24,992 bases of DNA from positions 1 through 24,992 of the forward strand of contig DATAXV010000071.1 of NCBI GenBank assembly GCA_036272915.1, read 5' to 3'. This document shows, one piece after another, positions 15,062 through 22,662 of the stretch (position 1 is the first letter of the stretch; every line of letters begins with the position of its first letter). Under the pieces are notes generated by a model. The model was given only the letters and a program-made list of their open reading frames with translations. It had not been told where the DNA came from and ran no database searches. Made by a program: the position numbers and the translations under genes. This DNA comes from DATAXV01 sp036272915. Its GTDB lineage: Bacteria; Chloroflexota; Dormibacteria; Dormibacterales; Dormibacteraceae.

Positions 15062-15204
15062 TCGGGGCCGGGACGCGGCGGCGCCCCGGGGCCGATGAGT
15101 GAGGGTTCAGCCGGAGACGACCGGTCGGGTGCTCGCCGGCGCCGCCGGTCCGCCCCAGATGGGCCCGCCCACGGGCAGGACCGGCCGCGGGCCGAGACTG
15201 TTGA

Positions 15205-15366
15205 CGACGACCGCCGCCGGCGCGTACCAGGCGCATTCGCCACGTGGCCAGCATCTCGACCTTCTTCAACGGCACCTACGGGCTGGAGCTGCACGGCCTG
15301 CCCCACTTCCTGGTGCCGGTCTCCAGGCGCCACGCCGCCGAGCTGCGCGCCGCCCTGCGCCTCTGA
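15205..15366 (+). pseudogene. Remnant of a LytTR DNA-binding domain
   Basis: One frame, open from a stop at 15202-15204 to TGA 15364-15366, reads ...RRIRHVASISTFFNGTYG, LELHGLPHFLVPVSR and RHAAELRAALRL. This aligns in order with the last strands and helix of LytTR domains (pattern: NLDHVREVRP, G-x-Y-x-L-x-L, LPVSRRYAKELRRAL). The first half of the LytTR domain and any receiver domain are absent in all three frames upstream, and no start codon or ribosome site gives a sensible protein. It therefore looks like the 3' stub of a decayed regulator gene. The bases from 15062 to 15204 hold nothing else I recognise. Confidence 0.7.
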
Positions 15367-15400
15367 ACCGCAGGTCATACTTCCCGCAGGAGCAAGGAGG

Positions 15401-16210
15401 ATGGACCACCGGCAGCCGGACGAACCCGCGTACGCGCGTGATCTCTACCTGGGAACGTCCTCCTACTACGCCCGATACCGTCCCCGCTACCCGCGGGCGA
15501 TGATCGAGCGGCTCCTGCTCGCGTCCGGCCTGGGCCGGCGCCGGCGGGCGCTCGACCTCTGCTGCGGCACCGGACAGGCCGCTTCCGCGCTGGCGCCCCA
15601 TTTCGAGTCGGTGCTGGCCGTCGACCAGGAGGCGGAGATGGTGGCGGCCGGGCGGGACGAGGCGGCCCTCTCCGGCCCATCCAACGTCGCCTGGGCGGTG
15701 GCGCGGGCGGAGGAGCTCGCGATCACGCCGGGCACCCTCGACCTCATCTCCATCGCCAACGCCTTTCACCGCGTGCGCCGTGTGGGCATCGCCCGGCGGG
15801 CGGCACGGTGGCTGCGCCCCGGCGGCGTCTTCGTCGACATGGGCTCCAGCACGGTCCTCACCGGCCCCGAGCCGTGGCACGCGGTGGTGTCGGAGGTCAT
15901 CAGGCGCTGGCGCCCCTCCGTGGCCGCGGCCGCGCCGAACGGCGCCCCGCGGAGCGCGGCGGAGGTTCTCACCGAGGCCGGGCTGGTGATGGTCGACGAC
16001 CAGGAGATCCCGATGCCCCGCCGGTGGACGCTGGATGAGCTCGTCGGCTTCGCCTTCTCGACCTCCGGCGCGTCGCCGGCGGCGATGGGCGCGTCGGCGG
16101 CCGGCTTCGAGGCCGACCTGCGGTCCTCGCTGCTCGAGCTCGACCCGGCCGGCACCTACGACGAGAGGATCGCCTACTACTTCCGGATCGCACGCCGGGA
16201 GGCGCGGTGA
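15401..16210 (+). CDS. SAM-dependent class I methyltransferase
   Basis: 269 residues. Motif I is ALDLCCGTGQAASAL (residues 50-64), followed by VLAVDQEAEMV (acidic residue binding the SAM ribose). NVAWAVARAEEL and TLDLISIANAFHRV give motifs II and post II. The N-terminal YYARYRPRYP is typical of the small-molecule methyltransferases annotated as class I/type 11. The acceptor is unknown. ATG 15401 is directly preceded by an AGGAGG that is too close, but GCAGGAG about 8 bases upstream gives proper spacing. Its stop overlaps the start of the DUF5134-like gene (GTGA), so the two are coupled. Confidence 0.87.
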   Translation: MDHRQPDEPAYARDLYLGTSSYYARYRPRYPRAMIERLLLASGLGRRRRALDLCCGTGQAASALAPHFESVLAVDQEAEMVAAGRDEAALSGPSNVAWAVARAEELAITPGTLDLISIANAFHRVRRVGIARRAARWLRPGGVFVDMGSSTVLTGPEPWHAVVSEVIRRWRPSVAAAAPNGAPRSAAEVLTEAGLVMVDDQEIPMPRRWTLDELVGFAFSTSGASPAAMGASAAGFEADLRSSLLELDPAGTYDERIAYYFRIARREAR

Positions 16211-16845
16211 GCAACGACTGCATGCCGGGCATGGCCATGCCCGGGTGCCCGTCCAGCGCTCCCGCCGCCGCCGGCCGTGGCGGTCCATCCGCGACCGATC
16301 TGGCCCTGGTGCTGGTCCTGGTGCTGTCGGTCTACGTCCTCGGCACGTTCGCGTGGCGCCACCTGCGCCGCGCCGAGATCGCCGGCTACAGCGCCTTCGC
16401 CGACGGCTTCGGCTGCGTCGCCCACGCGCTGGGGATGATCGCCATGTCCCTGCTCATGCTGAGGACCGTTCCGACGATCGGACCGCTGTGGGCGTACATG
16501 GTCGTCTTCGCCACCCTCACCGTCCTCTTCCTGGTCCGCGCCGTCCGGGCCGCGCCCGACGGCCGCCGGGACGAGGTCTGGACGGCCTTCGTCCACGCCA
16601 GCATGGTCTACCTGTTCTGGTCGGTGGGCGTGGTGCCGATCACCGCCGTCTGCCTCGTCCTCTATCTCCTCTTCATCGCCGAACACGTTCGCCGATCGCT
16701 GCGGGAGGCGCCGCTGTCGGCTCCCGCACGGGAGCGCGTCGTGGCGGCGTCGCCGAACCTGGTCGGATTGACCGGGCACCTCGCCATCGCCGCGGCGATG
16801 ATGCTGATGCTCGCGCTGATGCAGTGGCCGGCCGTCTTCCGATGA
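16207..16845 (+). CDS. DUF5134-like multi-span membrane protein with Met/Cys-rich N-terminus
   Basis: 212 residues from GTG 16207 (GTGA overlap with the methyltransferase). About six hydrophobic segments are visible (approximately 30-50, 66-86, 93-113, 127-145, 146-160 and 188-208). Several carry spaced His and Met: VAHALGMIAMSLLML, FVHASMVYLFW and GHLAIAAAMMLMLALM, a pattern I associate with DUF5134. The N-terminal stretch has Cys5, Met6, Met9, Met11 and Cys14, which could bind copper; that is inference. The function of the family is unknown. It ends 15 bases from the convergent flavin oxidoreductase gene. Confidence 0.72.
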   Translation: MSNDCMPGMAMPGCPSSAPAAAGRGGPSATDLALVLVLVLSVYVLGTFAWRHLRRAEIAGYSAFADGFGCVAHALGMIAMSLLMLRTVPTIGPLWAYMVVFATLTVLFLVRAVRAAPDGRRDEVWTAFVHASMVYLFWSVGVVPITAVCLVLYLLFIAEHVRRSLREAPLSAPARERVVAASPNLVGLTGHLAIAAAMMLMLALMQWPAVFR

Positions 16846-16860
16846 GGTGGTCGGGAGCGA

Positions 16861-17874
16861 TCAGTCGGTGAGGCCGAAGGTCCGGGCCAGCAGCTCGAAG
16901 CTGTGGAGCCGGTCGGCGTGGGCGTGGGTGGTGGTCGTGATCATCAGCTCCTGGGCTCCCGCCGCTCGCATCAGATCCTCGAGTTCCCGCCGGACCCGCT
17001 CCGGATCCCCGACGATGTACGACCCGGTGTGCTCGGCCATGAACCGCCGGTCGGCGTCGGTGGTCGTCTCCGCGACCTCCTCGGGGCTGGGGAAGGGCAG
17101 GCTGAGGCCCTGGCGGATCCGGGCGAAGTGGAGGCGGGACGGCTGGCTCAGCCACTCCGACCGCTCGTCGGTGTCGGCGCAGATGACATTGGCGCAGACC
17201 ATCGCGTAGGGCTCGCTCAGCCTCGGCGAGGCCTGGAACCGCTCGCGGTAGAGCTCCATCGCCGGGAGCGTGTTCTGGGAGGAGAAGTGGTGGGCGAAGG
17301 CGAAGGGGATGCCCAGGATCCCGGCCACCTGAGCGCTGTACCCGCTCGAGCCGAGCAGCCAGAAGTCCGGCATGTTGTCGAGGGCGGTCACGGCCCGGAT
17401 CTGGCGGTAAGGGTGGTCCTCAGGGAAGTCGCCGGTGAAGAAGCTCATCAGGTCCATCAGCTGGTCGGGGAACTCGTCAACGGTGAGCGTCCCCGCCTCC
17501 CGGCGCAGCGCCTTGGCGGTGTTCGGATCGGTGCCCGGCGCCCGGCCGATGCCGAGGTCGATGCGGCCGGGGTGGAGCGCCTCCAGCATCCCGAACTGCT
17601 CGGCCACGACCAGCGGCGGATGATTCGGCAGCATGACGCCGCCGGAGCCGACCCGGATGCGGCTGGTGGCGTCGGCGAGGTGGGCGATCAGGACCGGTGG
17701 CGTGGTGCTGGCGACGGCCGGCATGTTGTGATGCTCAGCCACCCAGTAGCGGGTGTAGCCCCACTCCTCGGCGTGCCGGACCAGGTCCAGCGAGTTGCGA
17801 AGCGCCATCGCCGGCGTCTCCCCGGTGACGACCGGGGCCAGATCGAGCACGGAGACCGGGAAGGGAGTGGCCAA
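16861..17874 (-). CDS. LLM-class flavin-dependent oxidoreductase (luciferase-like)
   Basis: 337 residues if it starts at TTG 17874, which places the conserved first strand FPVSVLDLAPV at the N-terminus as in relatives. GAGGAG lies 13 bases upstream. A longer form from TTG 17937 adds 21 poorly conserved residues. Diagnostic blocks are EEWGYTRYWVAEHHNMPAVAS, RIRVGSGGVMLPNHPPLVVAEQFGML, HPGRIDLGIGRAPG and FWLLGSSGYSAQVAG. This is the MsnO8/alkanal-monooxygenase-like branch of the bacterial luciferase family, TIM-barrel enzymes using FMN or F420. Substrate unknown. The P-loop kinase gene lies just upstream on the same strand with a strong hairpin between them. Confidence 0.9.
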   Translation of the reverse strand: MATPFPVSVLDLAPVVTGETPAMALRNSLDLVRHAEEWGYTRYWVAEHHNMPAVASTTPPVLIAHLADATSRIRVGSGGVMLPNHPPLVVAEQFGMLEALHPGRIDLGIGRAPGTDPNTAKALRREAGTLTVDEFPDQLMDLMSFFTGDFPEDHPYRQIRAVTALDNMPDFWLLGSSGYSAQVAGILGIPFAFAHHFSSQNTLPAMELYRERFQASPRLSEPYAMVCANVICADTDERSEWLSQPSRLHFARIRQGLSLPFPSPEEVAETTTDADRRFMAEHTGSYIVGDPERVRRELEDLMRAAGAQELMITTTTHAHADRLHSFELLARTFGLTD

Positions 17875-17961
17875 GACGATGATTCTGCTCCTCGGGCGGG
17901 CGACCGGTGAAGGGCCGGCGAGAGCGCATCCGCCCAACCCATCACAACCTCGTCTGGAGCG

Positions 17962-18005
17962 GGACCCTTCCGACCCTCTCGGGTCAGGGCGTGGTCGGAA
18001 GGTCC
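17962..18005 (-). terminator. Strong hairpin between kinase and flavin oxidoreductase genes
   Basis: CTTCCGACC (17967-17975) pairs perfectly with GGTCGGAAG (17993-18001), extended outward by GGAC/GTCC with one bulge. It spans the last codons and stop of the kinase gene. No T-run follows on the minus strand, so it may attenuate read-through or stabilise the 3' end instead of terminating fully. Confidence 0.45.
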
Positions 18006-18529
18006 AGCTGGGTCCGGCACCAGTCGAGGACGCGATCGAGCCCGGGGTCGTAGCCGTCGTCCGTCCGTACCCGAAGCAGAGGGAGCGTCCCCGGCGGCGG
18101 CTCGACCACCGCCGGGACCGAGTTCTCGGCCAGCCGCTCGGCGTCGAGGTGGACCGGGTGGCGAGCCCCAGCTCGCTCCCGGTACCGGGCCAGGCTGGTC
18201 GTGGCGTCCGCCTCGCAGAGAATCATCGCCGACCGCGCGACCAGGGTTCCGAGCTCAGGGCCCGCCCACCGCCAGTGGAAGGGCGCCTCCAGCACGGCGG
18301 CCAGGCCCAGCTCCACCTGCACCCGGGCGATGGCGTAGAGGACGGGGAAGGTGGCCCCGCCCAGCCGGTTGGAGGATTCGCGGTCGTCCGTCCAGAGGGC
18401 GCCGGCGAGCGCCTCCTTGACCGTGTCCTTGGCCAGCAGGGGCAGCCGCAGGCGCCGGCTGAGCTCGGCGGCCAGCGTGCTCTTGCCGGTTCCCGGCGAG
18501 CCGTTGATCAGAAGAAGGCGGCCCTCCAT
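17984..18529 (-). CDS. P-loop kinase-like NTPase (AAA_33/zeta-type)
   Basis: 181 residues. Walker A is INGSPGTGKSTLA (residues 8-20), immediately after the first strand, as in small-molecule kinases of the AAA_33, chloramphenicol phosphotransferase and zeta-toxin group. LLAKDTVKEAL is the usual lid/substrate segment after it, and AAVLEAPFHW the Walker B-like strand. ADATTSLARYRERAGARHPVH resembles the Arg-rich lid of these kinases. Substrate unknown, and no antitoxin-like gene is adjacent. The ATG is only 26 bases from the divergent hydrolase start. Confidence 0.82.
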   Translation of the reverse strand: MEGRLLLINGSPGTGKSTLAAELSRRLRLPLLAKDTVKEALAGALWTDDRESSNRLGGATFPVLYAIARVQVELGLAAVLEAPFHWRWAGPELGTLVARSAMILCEADATTSLARYRERAGARHPVHLDAERLAENSVPAVVEPPPGTLPLLRVRTDDGYDPGLDRVLDWCRTQLDLPTTP

Positions 18530-18555
18530 GCGCGCAGATCAGGTTATCGTCGGAG
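18530..18555. promoter_or_regulatory. 26-base divergent promoter region
   Basis: Only 26 bases separate two divergent start codons. On the plus strand TATCGT (18545-18550) lies 5 bases before the hydrolase ATG; on the minus strand TAACCT lies 11 bases before the kinase ATG. The two -10 candidates overlap, each -35 would fall inside the opposite gene, and both transcripts would be leaderless or nearly so. Confidence 0.45.
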
Positions 18556-19245
18556 ATGAGCATGCGGCTGGCGCTGAAGGAGCACGGCACCGGCGACCGT
18601 CTCTGCGCGCTCGTGCACGGCTTCACCGATGACCGCGACACCTGGTGGCGGGTCGCCCCCGCCATCGCCGAACTCGGCTACCGGGTCATCTGCCCCGACC
18701 TCCGCGGCCACGGTCGCAGCCCTCGCTCCAAGGACTACTCGGTCGCGGCCATGGCCGGCGACCTCGTCGAGACCCTGCCCGCGGGACTGGAGTTCGTGGC
18801 CGGCCACTCGCTGGGCGGCCGGCTGCTCGGCGACGCCGTCTCCGAGCTGAGGCCGCAGCGGGCGATCTACCTCGACCCCGCCTGGCACGTCGGCCCGATC
18901 CCGTCCGGCCGTCCTGATCCGAAGCGCATGAGCAGGGCCGACATCGAGGCCATGCACCGAGGCTGGGAGCCGCGTGACGTCGACGTCGAGCTCTCCTCCT
19001 TCGCCGCCTGGGATCCGGACTCGGCGATGTGCCTGGAGGAGCTCAGCGGGACCGAGTTCGCGCCGCCCCGGCCGGAGGTCCCCTCCCTCGTCGTCCTCGC
19101 CGACCGCAGCCCGCTGGTCCCTCCCGCATCGCAGGCCCACCTCCGCTCGGTCGGCTTCGCCTTCCGCACGGTTCGGGGTGCCGGACACGTGCTCCACCGG
19201 GACGACATCAGCGGTTTCATGGCCGCCCTCGAGGACTGGATCTGA
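18556..19245 (+). CDS. Alpha/beta hydrolase
   Basis: 229 residues. VHGFTDDRDTWWRV is the oxyanion-hole HG block, VICPDLRGHGRS the next strand and AGHSLGGRLLGD the nucleophile elbow with Ser. LVVLADRSPLVP supplies the acid strand and GAGHVLHRDDISGFMAAL the catalytic His. All triad positions are therefore present. Substrate unknown. A purine tract touches the ATG without spacing, so leaderless initiation is more likely. It is separated by 116 bases from the oxidoreductase operon downstream. Confidence 0.9.
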   Translation: MSMRLALKEHGTGDRLCALVHGFTDDRDTWWRVAPAIAELGYRVICPDLRGHGRSPRSKDYSVAAMAGDLVETLPAGLEFVAGHSLGGRLLGDAVSELRPQRAIYLDPAWHVGPIPSGRPDPKRMSRADIEAMHRGWEPRDVDVELSSFAAWDPDSAMCLEELSGTEFAPPRPEVPSLVVLADRSPLVPPASQAHLRSVGFAFRTVRGAGHVLHRDDISGFMAALEDWI

Positions 19246-19361
19246 GGCTCGCCGGGCGCTGCCCGCCACCCTCGGCGGATCGCGTAGGCTGGGGTGAAAG
19301 CGTGTACGTGCAGACACAGTCGATCGGCTCCAGTCACTACAGGGAAGAGGAGGGGTAACGG

Positions 19362-20363
19362 ATGGCGGACCGCGTGCGCATCGGAGTTATCGGGTGTGGG
19401 CGGATGGCCCAGTACCACGGTCGGATCTTCACCACCAAGGTGCCCGACGCGGAGATCGTCGGACTGGCCGACACCCACCCCGACAACCTGGCCGCGTTCT
19501 GCAAGAACGTGTTCCCCGACGGCAAGGTCCCGCCGACCTTCACCGACCACCGCGAACTGCTCGAGAAGGTCGAGCTGGATGGTGTGCTGATCGTCACCCC
19601 CCACGCCCACCACTACCAGCAGGCGGTCGACGCCATGGACGCCGGCGCCGCGGTGCTGGTCGAGAAGCCGATGGTGATCTCGACCGAGGACGCCCTCTCC
19701 CTGATCGCCCACGCGACCGAGCGCAACAAGCTGCTGTCGGTCGCCTTCCCCGGGCCCTTCACCGAGGAGTTCCAGTACATCCGGGGTCTGATCTCCGGAG
19801 GCGATATAGGCGAGATCTACCTGGTCACCGGCGTCTGCACCCAGAACTGGCTGCGCCACGTCGGCGGCACCTGGCGGACCGAGCTGGAGCTGTCCGGCGG
19901 CGGCAACATGTACGACTCGGGCGCCCACATGTTCAACGGGATGCTCTTCCTCACCGGCCTCTCCGCCACCGAGGTCTTCTCCTTCGTCGACAACAAGGAC
20001 CAGGAGGTGGACGTCATCGGCACCGTCGCCATGCGCTTCGACTCCGGCGCGCTCGGCAACGCCGCCGTCAGCGGCGACGCCACGGTGATGGAGCAGGGCA
20101 TCTACATCCAGGGCACCAAGGGCTCGGCCAAGTGCAGCATCTACGGCGGCTGGATGGATGTCTGGCTGAACGGAGAGAAGGTAAAGTACCCTGCGGTGCC
20201 CGAGGTGACGACGCTGCAGCAGAACTTCGTCGACTGCATCCTGGGCAGGGCGACCAGTCCCAGCCCGCCCCTCCTGGGCCTCCGCCAGGCGCGGCTCATG
20301 GACGCCATCTACGAGTCGGCCAAGACCGGCAGGGTGGTCTCCGTCGTCGCCGACGGGGACTGA
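19362..20363 (+). CDS. Gfo/Idh/MocA-family NAD(P)-dependent oxidoreductase
   Basis: 333 residues. IGVIGCGRMAQYHG (7-20) is the Rossmann dinucleotide-binding loop, EIVGLAD the ribose-binding acidic strand and VEKPM (Glu101-Lys102-Pro103) the family's catalytic Lys motif. GGNMYDSGAHMFN holds the conserved Asp and His of the C-terminal domain. These enzymes oxidise or reduce sugars, inositols and related polyols. AGGAGGGG lies 6 bases before the ATG, the best ribosome site in the window, predicting strong translation. The GNAT gene starts 10 bases after its stop. Substrate unknown; the DgoD-like dehydratase elsewhere in the window hints at sugar-acid use but is not linked. Confidence 0.92.
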   Translation: MADRVRIGVIGCGRMAQYHGRIFTTKVPDAEIVGLADTHPDNLAAFCKNVFPDGKVPPTFTDHRELLEKVELDGVLIVTPHAHHYQQAVDAMDAGAAVLVEKPMVISTEDALSLIAHATERNKLLSVAFPGPFTEEFQYIRGLISGGDIGEIYLVTGVCTQNWLRHVGGTWRTELELSGGGNMYDSGAHMFNGMLFLTGLSATEVFSFVDNKDQEVDVIGTVAMRFDSGALGNAAVSGDATVMEQGIYIQGTKGSAKCSIYGGWMDVWLNGEKVKYPAVPEVTTLQQNFVDCILGRATSPSPPLLGLRQARLMDAIYESAKTGRVVSVVADGD

Positions 20364-20373
20364 GGCGAGAGAC

Positions 20374-20979
20374 GTGGCGACGATCCGGGCCTACCGCCCC
20401 GAGGACCAGTCCGACCTCTATCGCATCTGCCTGCTGACCGGCGACAGCGGCGAGGACGCGACCGCGGCGTACGCGGATCCGAAGCTGCTCGGCCACGTCT
20501 TCGCCGGTCCCTACGGGGCGCTGCAGCCGGATCTCGCCTTCGTCGTCGAGGACGGGGAGGGAGTGGGCGGCTACGTCCTCGGAGCTCTCGACACCGCCGC
20601 GTTCGAGGAGCGCCTGGAGAAGGAGTGGTGGCCGCCACTGCGCGCCCGCTACACCGACCCCGACGGGAAGCCGCGTGACGAGATGACGGCCGACGAGCGG
20701 ATGGTCTGGGCCATCCACCATCCGAGTCGCACGCCCGCCGAGCTGCTCGAGCGGTATCCCTCACACCTGCACATCGACATCCTTCCCCGCCTGCAGGGCA
20801 CGGGCAACGGCGCCGGGCTGATCCGGACCCTGCTCACCGCCCTCGGCGAGAACGGGTCACGCGGCGTCCACCTCGGCGTCGGCGCGCGCAACGTGCGGGC
20901 CATCGGCTTCTACCGCCACATGGGCTTCGAGGAGCTGGCCGGCGAGAAGTGGGGCCTGCTCTTCGGCATGTCCCTCTGA
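20374..20979 (+). CDS. GNAT-family acetyltransferase
   Basis: 201 residues from GTG 20374. The N-terminus TIRAYRPEDQSDLYRICLLTG, the middle FVVEDGEGVGGYVLGALD and the C-terminal HLHIDILPRLQGTGNGAGLIRTLL (motif A, QGTGNG) define the GNAT fold. GVHLGVGARNVRAIGFYRHMGFEEL completes it with motif B. The long insertion between residues 70 and 125 (EKEWWPPLRARYTDP...) matches the subgroup related to the acetyltransferase-like domain of O-GlcNAcase-type proteins. Acceptor unknown. It lies 10 bases after the Gfo/Idh gene and 18 bases before the fusion gene, in one operon. Confidence 0.88.
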   Translation: MATIRAYRPEDQSDLYRICLLTGDSGEDATAAYADPKLLGHVFAGPYGALQPDLAFVVEDGEGVGGYVLGALDTAAFEERLEKEWWPPLRARYTDPDGKPRDEMTADERMVWAIHHPSRTPAELLERYPSHLHIDILPRLQGTGNGAGLIRTLLTALGENGSRGVHLGVGARNVRAIGFYRHMGFEELAGEKWGLLFGMSL

Positions 20980-20997
20980 GTCGTCGCCGGCGCCGAT

Positions 20998-22587
20998 ATG
21001 GCCGTCGAGACCGTTGATCGCGAACGGGCGGACGGCTTCCTGGCCGACGCCTGGCGGCGGTACTGCGACCTGGCCGGCGAGGGGGCACCGGCCTGGCTCC
21101 ACGAGCCGCCGAGCTGCTTCCGCGTGGACGGGCTCGGCGAGGACGGGCTGCTGGTGGTCGGTGCCGGTCGTGAGGAGCCGGAGGCCATGCTCGCCTGCGG
21201 CACCTCTGGCCGGGGTCGTCGAGCGCTGGTGGCGGCGACCTCCGAGCGCGCGCTGCGGGAGGTGCTCCTCGCCCTCCCGCGCGGCGGCTGCCGGCTGCTC
21301 TGCGCCGGCGCCTGGGTCGCCGACCGCGCCTCGCAGATGTTCCGAGTGGAGCCCGATCCACCGGCGACTCGGTGGTACGCGACGCTGGGGTCGTTCCGCG
21401 CGGCCAGGACCCGGCCGGTGCGCCGGCTGGAACGGGCGGATCCGGCCTGGGCCTTCAGCCCGCCGCCCGAGGCCACCGTCTTCTCGGCCAGGACCGGAGC
21501 CGAGCCGGGCGCCGTGGCCTGGTCGGAACCGGGCGGACCGGGATGGTCCTCCGTGGCCGGCCCTCTCGACCTGGGCGCCGCCGACGTCGACTGCCGGCTG
21601 AGCGCGCTCAGCGCCGCGACCGAGCACGCGCTCCAGACCGGGCTGGCGGTCCTGATACCGCCCGAGGCCGTCGACCTCGACGAGTCGGTGCTGCACGAGG
21701 TCGGGTACCGTCTCGCCTCGTCCATCCCGGTGCTCACCGTCGCGGAGTCCGCCGCGGTGGAGCCCTCGGCGCCGGAGGTGCTCTCGAAGAGGAACCCGAT
21801 CGTCGACTGCCTTCGCGACCTGGAGCGCACCGAGGGGCGCTGGGAGCGCGGTCTCTTCTGCGCGGAGGGGCGGACGCTGGTGGCGCGGGCGCTGCTCGAC
21901 GGCCTCCCCATCGAGCACCTCGTCTACACCCGTCAGCTGCTGGCGTCGGCGCCGGGCGCGGACCTGCTCAAGCAGGCCCAGGCCGCCGGCGTCGAGTGCT
22001 CGCGGGCATCGGAGAGCATGGTCGGGACCCTGACCGCGACCCGACCCATGCCCGAGGTCCTTGCCGCCGTCCGGCTCCACATCCCTGAGGCGATGAGCAT
22101 CCACACCACCTCCCGGACCGTCCTGCTCGCCGGCGAGACGCTGCACAACCCCAACAACCTGGGGATGCTGATCCGCACCGCCGATGCCGCCGGGATGGAC
22201 GCGGTGGTGGTCGCCGATCTCATCGCCGACCCGCTCCACAAGCACTGCGTTCGGGCGGCGCGCGGCGCCGTCGGACGGCTGCCCATCTTCCGCACCTCGG
22301 ATCCGGGTGCCTGGGTGGCGAACCTCCGCGACCGCGGCTTCACCGTCGTCGCGGCCACCGGCACCGGCAGCCGCGATCTGTACGAGACGCCGCTGCGCCC
22401 GCCCATCGCCATCGTCGTCGGCAACGAGCAGCACGGCCTGACCCGGTCCCTGCTCGACGGCTGCACGGAGCGTGTGCGCATCCCGATGGCACCGGGCCAG
22501 GATTCGCTCAACGTCGCGGTCGCCGGCGCGGTCATCGTCTACGAGTACCTCCGACAGCAGCGAGCTGCGGGAATCGCTGACGGATAG
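20998..22587 (+). CDS. GNAT-like domain fused to SpoU/TrmH-type RNA 2'-O-methyltransferase
   Basis: 529 residues. The C-terminal half (about 262-521) is a complete SpoU methyltransferase: substrate-binding part RNPIVDCLRDL...FCAEGRTLVARALLDGLPIEHLVYT, then motif 1 NPNNLGMLIRTADAAG (386-400), motif 2 VVGNEQHGL (473-481) and motif 3 RIPMAPGQDSLNVAVAGA (494-511). These form the trefoil knot that binds SAM and methylates a ribose 2'-OH of rRNA or tRNA. The first 250 residues are not part of that family. Their strand order and the segment ALQTGLAVLIPPEAVDLDESVLHEVGYRLASSIPVLTV resemble a degenerate GNAT domain, but no clear motif A (QxxGxG/A) is visible, so acetyl-CoA binding is doubtful. Typical SpoU proteins are about 260 residues. 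No frameshift is needed to explain the fusion. No ribosome site is evident. Confidence 0.85.
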   Translation: MAVETVDRERADGFLADAWRRYCDLAGEGAPAWLHEPPSCFRVDGLGEDGLLVVGAGREEPEAMLACGTSGRGRRALVAATSERALREVLLALPRGGCRLLCAGAWVADRASQMFRVEPDPPATRWYATLGSFRAARTRPVRRLERADPAWAFSPPPEATVFSARTGAEPGAVAWSEPGGPGWSSVAGPLDLGAADVDCRLSALSAATEHALQTGLAVLIPPEAVDLDESVLHEVGYRLASSIPVLTVAESAAVEPSAPEVLSKRNPIVDCLRDLERTEGRWERGLFCAEGRTLVARALLDGLPIEHLVYTRQLLASAPGADLLKQAQAAGVECSRASESMVGTLTATRPMPEVLAAVRLHIPEAMSIHTTSRTVLLAGETLHNPNNLGMLIRTADAAGMDAVVVADLIADPLHKHCVRAARGAVGRLPIFRTSDPGAWVANLRDRGFTVVAATGTGSRDLYETPLRPPIAIVVGNEQHGLTRSLLDGCTERVRIPMAPGQDSLNVAVAGAVIVYEYLRQQRAAGIADG

Positions 22588-22591
22588 ACGG

Positions 22592-22662
22592 GCGGCACCG
22601 CGACAGTCGCCCCGTGCCGCATCGTGAGACGCACCGGGCGGATCCGGCGACTGTGGTCTCAC
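22592..22662 (+). terminator. Tandem hairpins after the methyltransferase-fusion operon
   Basis: Hairpin 1: GCGGCAC (22592-22598) with GTGCCGC (22614-22620), enclosing GCGAC/GTCGC. Hairpin 2: GTGAGAC (22624-22630) with GTCTCAC (22656-22662). They begin 4 bases after the stop codon. ACAGTCGCC in hairpin 1 can also pair with GGCGACTGT in hairpin 2, giving an alternative fold. No T-run follows. A non-canonical terminator or 3' protective structure is the simplest reading. Confidence 0.45.

Noticed and set aside
17984..18529. Zeta-type toxin of a toxin-antitoxin pair
   Set aside because: The P-loop kinase fold fits, but no antitoxin-like small gene is adjacent and the downstream partner is an LLM oxidoreductase.
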